DNA of 7,959 nt from Candidatus Alcyoniella australis (GTDB lineage Bacteria > Lernaellota > Lernaellaia > JAVCCG01 > Alcyoniellaceae): contig JAVCCG010000135.1 of NCBI GenBank assembly GCA_030765605.1, forward strand, positions 1-7,959, read 5' to 3'. The notes beneath the pieces are model-generated. The model had not been told where the DNA came from. It did no database searches and worked only from the letters and a program-made list of their open reading frames with translations. Both the position numbers and the translations under genes were made by a program. Of this stretch, positions 1 to 4,794 are shown piece after piece. The first letter of the stretch is position 1. The number at the start of each line of letters is the position of its first letter.

Positions 1-1269
1 ATGTCCAAAGAACTTCTTGGCGAGCGGGCTACTAGAGCCACATCCGCCTACGAGATGCGCAGCCTGCTCGGGCTGCTGCCCAATCCCGATATCGTTCTGC
101 GCCGCGCGGGCAAGTCGATCACCGTCTTCCGCGAGCTGCTCACCGACGATCAGGTCAACGCCTGCGTCACCTCTCGTCGTCTGGGCGTACTGTCCTGCGA
201 GCACGAAATAGAGCCTGCCTCGGGCCACCGCGCAGATAAAAAAGCCGCCGAGATCTGCCGCACCGCCTTCGAGCACGTGGACACCGACCAGCTCGTGCGC
301 GAGATCCTCAACGCCGTGCTGTTCGGCTACGCGCCGATCGAGATGCTTTGGCGCTACGAGGCCGATGCGCTGACGCTCGCGGACCTGGTCGGCAAGCCGC
401 CCGAGTGGTTCGGCTATGACGACGACAACCGCCTGCGCTTTCTCTCGCGCGAGCAGCCGATCAACGGCGAGCTGTGCGATCCGCGCAAATTTTTCGCCGC
501 GCGCTACGAGGCCGGCTACGACAATCCCTACGGCTCGGGCATCTTGAGCAAGTGCTTCTGGCCGGTGGTCTTCAAGAAAGGCGGCCTCAGATTCTGGCTC
601 AATTTTGCCGAGAAGTTCGGCACGCCCTGGATCGAGGCCAAAGTGCCCAAGGGCACTGACGCCAACGAGCGCGAGATGCTGGCCGACCGGCTGGTGCAGA
701 TGGTCCAGGACGCCGTGGCCGTGCTCGAGGAGGGCGAGGAACTCAAGCTGCACGGCGTGGACGTCAAGGGCAGCTCGGATCTCTACGACCGGCTTGTGGC
801 CGTGATGAACGCGGCGATCAGCAAGACTGTGCTGGGGCAGACGCTGAGCACGGAGGTCGGCGATAAGGGCAGCTACGCCGCGACCAAGGGGCACCTCGAG
901 GTGCGCGACGACTACATCGGGGCCGATAAGCGGCTGGTCGCCGTGACCATGCGCAAGCCGCTGGGCCTGTTGACGAGCCTCAACGTGGCGGGAGCCACGC
1001 CGCCTGTCTGGCGCTGGTTCGAGGAGGAGGATGTCCGCAAGGACCGCGCCGAGCGCGACAGTCTGCTGCGCGAGAAGCTCGGCGTGCTGTTCACGCCCGA
1101 GTACATCGGACGCACCTACAACATCGAGCCCGAGACCGACTTTACCCTCGATCAAGTTGCGGAACAGCCCCAGGAGTCCGCGTCGATCGATGCGAACGAA
1201 TTCAGCGATGAGGCCGACGCCCAAGCCGTGGTGCGACTGGTCGGCAAGGTTAAGGACGCGGTGAAATGA
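1..1269 (+). CDS. Mu gp29-like portal protein (DUF935 family)
   Basis: This 422-residue protein is recognised as a DUF935 / Mu gp29-type portal, the dodecameric ring at the capsid vertex through which DNA is packaged and ejected. Visible family landmarks are an N-terminal LLPNPDIVL segment (residues 25-33), the LTDDQVNACVTSRR helix (47-60), FGYAPIEMLW (108-117), the NPYGSG turn (175-180), and the KKGG...NFAEKFGTPW stretch (192-210) that is typical of the family. It is somewhat shorter than Mu gp29 (about 510 aa), mainly at the C-terminus, where the last 40 or so residues are Glu/Asp-rich. The ATG is the first base of the window, so its ribosome binding site is not visible and a slightly earlier start cannot be excluded, although the N-terminus looks family-like. 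Its TGA overlaps the next start by four bases (ATGA), showing co-translation. In Mu the terminase lies upstream and a MuF-like protein downstream; here MuF is absent. Confidence 0.9.
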   Translation: MSKELLGERATRATSAYEMRSLLGLLPNPDIVLRRAGKSITVFRELLTDDQVNACVTSRRLGVLSCEHEIEPASGHRADKKAAEICRTAFEHVDTDQLVREILNAVLFGYAPIEMLWRYEADALTLADLVGKPPEWFGYDDDNRLRFLSREQPINGELCDPRKFFAARYEAGYDNPYGSGILSKCFWPVVFKKGGLRFWLNFAEKFGTPWIEAKVPKGTDANEREMLADRLVQMVQDAVAVLEEGEELKLHGVDVKGSSDLYDRLVAVMNAAISKTVLGQTLSTEVGDKGSYAATKGHLEVRDDYIGADKRLVAVTMRKPLGLLTSLNVAGATPPVWRWFEEEDVRKDRAERDSLLREKLGVLFTPEYIGRTYNIEPETDFTLDQVAEQPQESASIDANEFSDEADAQAVVRLVGKVKDAVK

Positions 1270-1706
1270 AGCATCTTGTGCGCCGCACCCAACGCGATAT
1301 CGCCGAGCTGGTGCGCGAGCGGGCGCGAGAGCTCGTGCCCAAGCGAACGCACGAGCTCGAGCGCTCGATCATCGTGGTCGAGACCCCACGGGGCTGCATA
1401 GTGGGGTCTGATAAGCGATACGCGGCTACGGTCCATGATGGCGAGCCACTCCCCGGTCCGCACGAGATCGTGCCGCGACGCGGGAAGGCGCTGCGTTTTA
1501 CAATCGGCGGCAAAACCGTATTCGCGCGACGCGTCCAGCACCCCGGCGCTTCGTCCTTCCCGTCAACGCCCTACCTGCGCGACGCTGTAAAGGATGTGCT
1601 GCCCAAGGCCGAGAAGCTGATCCTCGCCCGCTTCGGCGAGGAGGTCGTGAGGCAGTTCAAGGCCGCCGGTTTCCGGCGGGGCATGCGCTACAAGCGGCTT
1701 AGGTAG
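1266..1706 (+). CDS. HK97 gp10-like head-tail / tail-completion protein
   Basis: This 146-residue protein resembles HK97-gp10-like (Mu gpG-position) virion morphogenesis proteins, which sit at the head-tail interface. Landmarks in order are an N-terminal amphipathic helix (residues 5-23), VPKRTHELERSI (24-35, the family's 'P..TG.L..SI' element), a strand with VGSDKRYAATVHDGE (46-60), HEIVP (66-70) and KALRF...KTVFARRVQHPG (74-94), then PYLRDAV (102-108) at the start of the C-terminal helix. The last 15 residues are strongly basic. The start ATG overlaps the portal stop by four bases, so the pair forms one translational unit. It is the last structural gene before the AT-rich region; no protease, scaffold or major capsid gene follows, unlike the Mu order. 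The fold call is by motif pattern only. Confidence 0.72.
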   Translation: MKHLVRRTQRDIAELVRERARELVPKRTHELERSIIVVETPRGCIVGSDKRYAATVHDGEPLPGPHEIVPRRGKALRFTIGGKTVFARRVQHPGASSFPSTPYLRDAVKDVLPKAEKLILARFGEEVVRQFKAAGFRRGMRYKRLR

Positions 1707-1714
1707 CTGCCGTC

Positions 1715-1783
1715 CACTTTGGACATTTGTCCAGACTAACTAAATCGGTTAACATTAGGCGACACTTTGGACATTTGTCCAGA
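1715..1783. repeat. Two phased 21-base repeats with dyad core
   Basis: An identical 21-base sequence occupies 1715-1735 and 1763-1783, with starts exactly 48 bases apart. Its core TGGACATTTGTCCA is a dyad with six-base arms around a two-base centre. The following 27 bases are also partly alike between the units (15 of 27 positions by eye), so this looks like an old 48-base tandem duplication whose first half has been kept unchanged. Conservation of only the dyad half suggests a protein-binding site, either for the transposase at an element end or for a regulator. No third copy was found by eye in the window. Confidence 0.8.
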
Positions 1784-1805
1784 GTGACTAATTTAGTAAA
1801 CTTCA

Positions 1806-1819
1806 GTGCCAATTGGCAC
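1806..1819. repeat. 14-base perfect palindrome, left copy of cassette-flanking repeat
   Basis: GTGCCAATTGGCAC is its own reverse complement. The 14-base string TGCCAATTGGCACA (1807-1820) is repeated in the same orientation at 2770-2783, so the two copies bracket the AT-rich minus-strand cassette. It could be an operator, a recombination site or a relic of insertion. Confidence 0.75.
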
Positions 1820-1882
1820 ACCGTATTCAGCAATTTTACAGTCTCGCCCACACGTCAAACAACGCTCAGCCCTTTACTTTTA

Positions 1883-1972
1883 TTACCCCTGAGCCTTCTT
1901 GGCCCGTGCTCTTCCATTGTCCTTAATTCCAGGAGGAATCGGACCCCTTTCTCTCGTCTTTTTCTCCGGAAT
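1883..1972 (-). pseudogene. Start-less short frame with RGPIPP tail
   Basis: Downstream of the 122-aa membrane protein gene, in the -1 frame relative to it, an open stretch ends at TAA (1883-1885) and encodes PEKKTRERGPIPPGIKD followed by a basic tail NGRARAKKAQG. The frame is open back into the membrane protein gene but contains no ATG, GTG or TTG. The only plausible start is ATT at 1970-1972, a rare initiator, eight bases after an AGGA (1981-1984). The RGPIPP peptide matches the two small proteins upstream, yet uses different codons, which argues that it was or is translated. It may be a tiny gene with an unusual start, a frameshifted C-terminal extension of the membrane protein, or the remains of a decayed gene. 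The start given is a guess. Confidence 0.45.
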
Positions 1973-1977
1973 ATTTT

Positions 1978-2346
1978 CTATCCTACAACGATAAAGAGAA
2001 AGAATATAAGAGCCAGGCCAATTGATAAGCTGCTTAGATAGATTGAATAATGGCCCAATTTCCCATACCTAGTGCTTCTGTAATCAATATTAACCGAATC
2101 GTCGTCCATACATTTCATCCAATGGTTTATTCTAAAATATTTACCGACCACGTTAAAAGCGATAGCGGCAATCGCTGATAAAAACGTCATTTTGGCCCAC
2201 AATGGATCTTTGATAATTTCGGCCTCGAGGAGCACCCAAACCGCAGCGATAATAGCTATGGCGAATGTGGTTATATCCTTCCTAATCTCATTTCTATCAC
2301 TGATATACTGCTCACAGACGAATTTGTATTCTTCTTCTGCAGTCAT
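1978..2346 (-). CDS. Small three-helix membrane protein, function unknown
   Basis: This 122-residue protein has a charged N-terminal helix with the pattern EYKFVCEQYISDRNEI (residues 6-21), then three predicted membrane helices at about 26-45, 51-69 and 99-121. The loop between helices 2 and 3 (70-97) is polar and contains HWMKCMDDD. The protein stops directly after the third helix. I do not recognise a named family; short membrane proteins with a leading E-Y-x-x-x-x-E-Q-Y-x-x-x-R-x-E-I helix do occur in phage and defence-associated islands, so superinfection exclusion or an abortive-infection effector is a reasonable guess but only inference. The ATG follows an AAGGA at an eight-base spacing, located inside the end of the upstream 47-aa gene, whose stop is four bases away, so the two are probably translated together. 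Base composition is AT-rich like the rest of the cassette. Confidence 0.72.
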   Translation of the reverse strand: MTAEEEYKFVCEQYISDRNEIRKDITTFAIAIIAAVWVLLEAEIIKDPLWAKMTFLSAIAAIAFNVVGKYFRINHWMKCMDDDSVNIDYRSTRYGKLGHYSIYLSSLSIGLALIFFLFIVVG

Positions 2347-2350
2347 GGAA

Positions 2351-2494
2351 TCAATCCTTTGACTTATCTGTATCGCCTACAGGATCTTTAGCCGGTGGAA
2401 TAGGACCTCGAGCTTTTTTCTTCGCTGAATCCTTGGATTTCGCTACAGCTTTTTTCGCTGAAGGTTTTTTTGTAGCAGTCTTTTTAACTGACAT
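2351..2494 (-). CDS. 47-aa Lys/Ala-rich basic protein with RGPIPP motif
   Basis: The frame is below common ORF length cut-offs but looks real. It encodes 47 residues: an N-terminal Lys/Ala/Ser-rich half like a histone-H1 or nucleoid-protein tail (TKKPSAKKAVAKSKDSAKKK, 8-27), the motif ARGPIPPAK (28-36), and an acidic/polar end (DPVGDTDKSKD). The start ATG at 2492-2494 is preceded by an AAGG about nine bases upstream. It lies 21 bases after the stop of the 60-aa gene and four bases before the membrane protein gene, so it is the middle gene of a minus-strand operon. The ARGPIPPAK nonapeptide also occurs in the 60-aa protein, with about three-quarters nucleotide identity around the motif and mostly synonymous changes, implying duplication followed by selection on the peptide. 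A nucleic-acid-binding or membrane-surface role is conceivable; no function can be assigned. Confidence 0.62.
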   Translation of the reverse strand: MSVKKTATKKPSAKKAVAKSKDSAKKKARGPIPPAKDPVGDTDKSKD

Positions 2495-2515
2495 TTTCTT
2501 CGGCCTTTTTCTGCG

Positions 2516-2698
2516 TCATCCCTCTTTTTTAGCGGGTGGAATTGGCCCTCTTGCTTTGGGCTTCGGCCTCTCTACGTCCGAGTCCTTCCTGTTGACTCTG
2601 TCTGAAAGGGGGATTCCTTTTTCAAAGGGCCTATGAGTTTCAGCGATGGTAGTATCTGAATCGGATTTTTTGGAGCGGTCGTTCTTGTCGTCTACCAT
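2516..2698 (-). CDS. 60-aa disordered protein with RGPIPP motif
   Basis: This is a 60-residue, highly charged protein without any obvious hydrophobic core, so probably disordered. The first 20 residues are Asp/Lys/Ser-rich; the C-terminus reads KPKARGPIPPAKKEG. The start is well supported: a perfect AGGAGG (2705-2710, minus strand) lies six bases before the ATG, and a good promoter lies just upstream (2725-2753). It is the first gene of the AT-rich minus-strand cassette. Its C-terminal KARGPIPPAK is shared with the next gene and in part with the frame at 1883-1972. A plus-strand open frame over the same DNA (2433-2636) is judged a shadow because it lacks a ribosome site. I do not recognise a family. 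Confidence 0.65.
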   Translation of the reverse strand: MVDDKNDRSKKSDSDTTIAETHRPFEKGIPLSDRVNRKDSDVERPKPKARGPIPPAKKEG

Positions 2699-2724
2699 GA
2701 CAGACCTCCTAATAGAGTTTCATT

Positions 2725-2753
2725 CTTATACTACGCACAATATTAATTGCCAA
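2725..2753 (-). promoter_or_regulatory. Sigma70-like promoter of the AT-rich cassette
   Basis: On the minus strand, TTGGCA (2748-2753) and TATAAG (2725-2730) are separated by exactly 17 bases; each matches the -35/-10 consensus at five of six positions. The expected transcript start is about 2716-2719, close to the perfect AGGAGG of the 60-aa gene. This indicates that the cassette is expressed independently of the phage repressor operon, as expected of a moron or conversion gene set. A palindrome at 2770-2781 lies 16 bases upstream of the -35 box. Confidence 0.7.
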
Positions 2754-2769
2754 TCCCACGATTTCCTTT

Positions 2770-2783
2770 TGCCAATTGGCACA
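2770..2783. repeat. Palindromic repeat, right copy of cassette-flanking repeat
   Basis: TGCCAATTGGCACA is identical to 1807-1820 and in the same orientation; its first 12 bases are a perfect palindrome. It ends two bases before the stop codon of the exported-protein gene, exactly where base composition returns to GC-rich. It also lies just upstream of the cassette promoter, so it could be an operator or activator site as well as an insertion boundary. Confidence 0.72.
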
Positions 2784-2785
2784 GC

Positions 2786-3541
2786 TCACGGCTGGAAGGT
2801 CTCACTCGTTACGCAGGACATGGCCTTGTCCGCGCGCCTATACCACTCTGTATTGCTTATTCCCAGGTCTTTGCGCATCTGGGCACGCCACGCTTCATCT
2901 TGTAAAAGGCCGTTCTGGTCTCTGAATTTCGAGTCCATGCCCTGCGTTTTGCAGCGATAATTCGCGGCGGCAATTTCCTCGACGGACCACGGCCAGCAAC
3001 CCTCGGGCACGATCTCGATCTCCCAGGTCGGCGCGCTATAGGCCGGAATTGCTCCCTTGCCGTCGTTAGAGAATAGGACCCTGGCCACCTGTGAGCCCTT
3101 GCCGATACAGGATTCAGCGGCCAGTGCGCGCAGCTCGACCCAGCCCGCGTCGAACTTGGACGCCTGCCCTAGGGCCGCCTGCATCGCGGTCGGCCCGAGC
3201 TGGTCGTGTGTCAGCGTCTGGGGGAACAGGACGTAGGTTCTCACGGCCAGGCGCTGCCCCTGCCGGATCAACTCGGTTTCAAGAAAGCGATAGCCCCCGA
3301 CCTTTGAAGGAACAGGGCCCGGAATACGATGTCCGTTATAAACGATCGTAAATCCCGTGCTTGGTACGGTGGCCTCGGCGCTATGCGGCGTGGGGCTGGG
3401 CGTCCGTTGGGCTACGACTGCCGGGGAAGGTGTCGAGACTTCTGGTTGATTGCCAATCCCGGCCAATATAACAAGAATCAGGACCGGCAGCCCGAGAAAA
3501 ACGAGCAACCAATACCATTTAAATTGTGTGTTCCCAGCCAT
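2786..3541 (-). CDS. Membrane-anchored exported protein of the lysogeny operon
   Basis: This 251-residue protein has a single N-terminal membrane segment (about residues 9-29) with no lipobox or clear cleavage site, so it is probably a type II anchor with the rest in the periplasm. A Pro/Ser/Thr-rich linker follows (33-62), then a compact domain (about 64-180) that looks like alternating strands and helices, and a helical C-terminus. Four cysteines (145, 182, 197, 243) lie on the exported side and may form disulfides. The domain pattern around 98-165 resembles DUF4875-type proteins, but this is tentative. The ATG starts one base after the repressor TAA and has no strong ribosome site of its own, so it is likely translationally coupled and expressed in the lysogen. 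That context suggests lysogenic conversion or superinfection exclusion; this is inference from position. Confidence 0.75.
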   Translation of the reverse strand: MAGNTQFKWYWLLVFLGLPVLILVILAGIGNQPEVSTPSPAVVAQRTPSPTPHSAEATVPSTGFTIVYNGHRIPGPVPSKVGGYRFLETELIRQGQRLAVRTYVLFPQTLTHDQLGPTAMQAALGQASKFDAGWVELRALAAESCIGKGSQVARVLFSNDGKGAIPAYSAPTWEIEIVPEGCWPWSVEEIAAANYRCKTQGMDSKFRDQNGLLQDEAWRAQMRKDLGISNTEWYRRADKAMSCVTSETFQP

Positions 3542-3542
3542 A

Positions 3543-4544
3543 TTACAGGTCGCTCGAAAACTGCCACACCACGCGGCCGACGATCAGCTCTTTGATATCG
3601 CGGTCGTTCAGGTCCAGCACCAGCGGGATCCAGCCCGAGGCCGGGTTGTCGGCGTTGAGCACCAGCAGGTGCCCTCTGCGCGCGGTGCGCTTGATTGTCA
3701 GGCCGTCCTCGGTGCGCACCAGGAATATCTTGGGCGTCTTGTAGCGGCCCGGGTCCAGGTCGTCGCGGTCCACGGCCACGATGTCGCCGGGCCTGATCGT
3801 GGGCAGCATCGAGGTCCCCTGCACCTTGTCCACGGTGAAGGCCACCAGGTTCTTGCGGCCCTTGATCTGGTCGCGGTGGATCACGGCCCAACCCTTGAGC
3901 GCCTCGCGCCCCACCATCTCAGCCCCGGCCGCCACGGCCCCCGCCACCAGCGGCACGCGCCGGAACTCGACCGGCTCCGCGTCCTCAACGCCGTTCGCCA
4001 TCGGCGCGGCAACCAGGGTTACGGGCAGATCGGCCAAGGCCTCGAGATCAAGAAATTCGGGATCGTCATCCCCGCTTTGCTTTGGCCCGGTGCCGAATAA
4101 AATCCACTGCGGGAAATAGTCAATTCTCTGAAATAGCCGCTCCAATAAGTCCAGAGGTGGTGTTTTTTTCTCTCGGATATACGAATCAAGCTGACTCCCT
4201 GACACCCCCATTAAGCTCGCCAGGGTCTCCGGACGCAGGCTATTATCTTCCATTATTTTTTGAAGCCGTTGCCCAATTCCAACAGGGGTTTTTTGAGATA
4301 GCAAGATTGGGTTTTTCCCATCGAGCAGCCATTTCGGATTGATGTCGGTTCGACCGCAGATCCGATCTAGCGTACTTCCCGACGGCCTGACTCGGCCCGT
4401 TTCTATCTGCGAGAGCCCTCCTGAGGTTATACCAATCAGCTTTGCAAGGGCTCTCTGAGAAAGCCCTGCTCTTTCCCGGAAAATAGAGATCCGGCCTCCG
4501 ATTTGCTTAGTGGCTAATTTATTGCTTGACTCATGCTTAGTCAC
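3543..4544 (-). CDS. Phage repressor: tandem HTH domains plus S24 self-cleaving domain
   Basis: This 333-residue cI/LexA-like repressor should hold the early promoter off and inactivate itself on RecA activation. It has an XRE-type HTH domain at 15-79 and a second one at 90-154 that aligns to the first without gaps over 65 positions (20 identities by eye). After an acidic linker comes an S24 peptidase domain: probable cleavage bond Ala206-Gly207 in VPLVAGAVAAG, nucleophile Ser245 in GTSMLPT, and general base Lys285 in GLTIKR. These spacings fit LexA-type dyads. The start is GTG at 4542-4544, the first start codon after an in-frame TAA, with AGAGGA about ten bases upstream; the GTG lies inside an operator palindrome, so autoregulation is likely. 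The HTH-encoding half is clearly more AT-rich than the S24 half, suggesting domain exchange. No clear minus-strand promoter was found. Confidence 0.92.
   Translation of the reverse strand: MTKHESSNKLATKQIGGRISIFRERAGLSQRALAKLIGITSGGLSQIETGRVRPSGSTLDRICGRTDINPKWLLDGKNPILLSQKTPVGIGQRLQKIMEDNSLRPETLASLMGVSGSQLDSYIREKKTPPLDLLERLFQRIDYFPQWILFGTGPKQSGDDDPEFLDLEALADLPVTLVAAPMANGVEDAEPVEFRRVPLVAGAVAAGAEMVGREALKGWAVIHRDQIKGRKNLVAFTVDKVQGTSMLPTIRPGDIVAVDRDDLDPGRYKTPKIFLVRTEDGLTIKRTARRGHLLVLNADNPASGWIPLVLDLNDRDIKELIVGRVVWQFSSDL
4506..4518. promoter_or_regulatory. Putative repressor operator O1
   Basis: CTTAGTGGCTAAT resembles the palindromic site at 4536-4548 (arms TTAG / CTAA around TGG). It lies within the first codons of the repressor gene and upstream of the early promoter -35 box. 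The assignment rests on similarity of three sites in a short region. Confidence 0.5.
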
Positions 4545-4554
4545 TAAGTATATT
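4526..4554 (+). promoter_or_regulatory. Early (lytic) operon promoter
   Basis: TTGACT (4526-4531) and TATATT (4549-4554) are separated by exactly 17 bases, each with five of six consensus matches. Transcription would begin near 4561 and run into the Ner-position HTH gene and on to the transposase. A perfect CTTAGT-C-ACTAAG palindrome fills most of the spacer and a related site covers the start point, so repressor binding would block RNA polymerase directly. Confidence 0.75.
4536..4548. promoter_or_regulatory. Putative repressor operator O2 (perfect palindrome)
   Basis: CTTAGTCACTAAG has perfect six-base arms around one central base. It sits between the -35 and -10 boxes of the early promoter and includes the GTG start codon of the repressor gene on the other strand. 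It is therefore well placed both to silence the early operon and to limit the repressor's own expression. Confidence 0.7.
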
Positions 4555-4558
4555 TCCT

Positions 4559-4571
4559 CTTAGTCAACTAC
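4559..4571. promoter_or_regulatory. Putative repressor operator O3
   Basis: CTTAGTCAACTAC shares CTTAGTCA with O2, with a less perfect right arm. It covers the predicted early transcript start (about 4561), 23 bases from O2, which is near two helical turns. It may bind the repressor or the small HTH protein encoded just downstream. Confidence 0.5.
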
Positions 4572-4587
4572 TTGCTCCGGGTGAAAG

Positions 4588-4794
4588 ATGGGCTCCCAAC
4601 TCAAAGCGCTCCTTGTTTTGCACGGTATCCGGCAGAAGGAAATCGCTGCCGAGATGCACTTATCCCCCTCAACGATCTGCCGCGTTCTCAACGGCGAAAG
4701 GCGCTCTCCCCGAGTCGAGGCCCACATCCGCCACCGGCTTGCTCGCCAGCCCAAAATCAACCTATCCCACCCCCGCGAGGCCGTCAATGTCTAA
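4588..4794 (+). CDS. Small XRE-type HTH protein in the Ner/Cro position
   Basis: This 68-residue protein is little more than an HTH domain: IRQKEIAAEMHLSPSTICRV (residues 14-33) is a clear XRE-type helix-turn-helix with NGERRSP after the recognition helix. It is the first gene after the early promoter and divergent from the repressor, the place held by ner in Mu and cro in lambda, so it probably turns down repressor and early transcription after induction. It is not an obvious sequence relative of Mu Ner, so I give no symbol. The ATG follows GGTGAAAG, a modest ribosome site. Its stop overlaps the next gene's start by eight bases, indicating coupled translation. Confidence 0.82.
   Translation: MGSQLKALLVLHGIRQKEIAAEMHLSPSTICRVLNGERRSPRVEAHIRHRLARQPKINLSHPREAVNV

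Larger units (their letters stand above)
1707..1882. other. AT-rich intergenic region, no convincing gene
   Basis: Base composition drops sharply just after the gp10-like gene. The stretch holds two copies of a 21-base repeat (1715-1735 and 1763-1783) and a perfect palindrome (1806-1819). A 104-codon open frame on the plus strand runs from 1727 to 2041, but it has low-complexity, non-protein-like content, no good ribosome site, and overlaps minus-strand genes, so I do not call it. Several mutually exclusive short hairpins are possible (GTCCA, TGGAC, TGTCC arms at 1712-1734), but no U-rich tract follows, so I do not call an intrinsic terminator. This boundary is where a phage end or a recombination joint could lie. 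Confidence 0.6.

Noticed and set aside
1707-1740. Intrinsic terminator after the late genes
   Set aside because: Short alternative hairpins exist, but arms are about five bases and no T-run follows on either strand.
1727-2041. 104-codon plus-strand open frame in the AT-rich region
   Set aside because: No ribosome site, protein-unlike composition, begins inside the 21-base repeat and runs antisense into the cassette genes.
2433-2636. 67-codon plus-strand frame with hydrophobic content
   Set aside because: It is the complement of the Lys-rich 47-aa and 60-aa genes, whose starts, promoter and shared motif are much better supported.
2646-2960. Plus-strand frame across the cassette promoter and the 3' end of the exported-protein gene
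   Set aside because: Spans a composition break, overlaps supported minus-strand features and has no ribosome site.
3301-3340. PGPVPSK in the exported protein as a fourth member of the RGPIPP motif
   Set aside because: Only loosely similar, located inside a folded domain and not in a disordered tail, and the flanks do not match.
2746-3460. ATTGCCAATCCC at both 2746-2757 and 3449-3460
   Set aside because: The second copy lies inside the membrane-anchor coding region, the first overlaps a promoter -35 box; a 12-base match with no further similarity is probably chance.
3450-4100. Long plus-strand frame opposite the repressor
   Set aside because: Antisense to the S24 domain with its Ser/Lys dyad; no independent evidence for translation.
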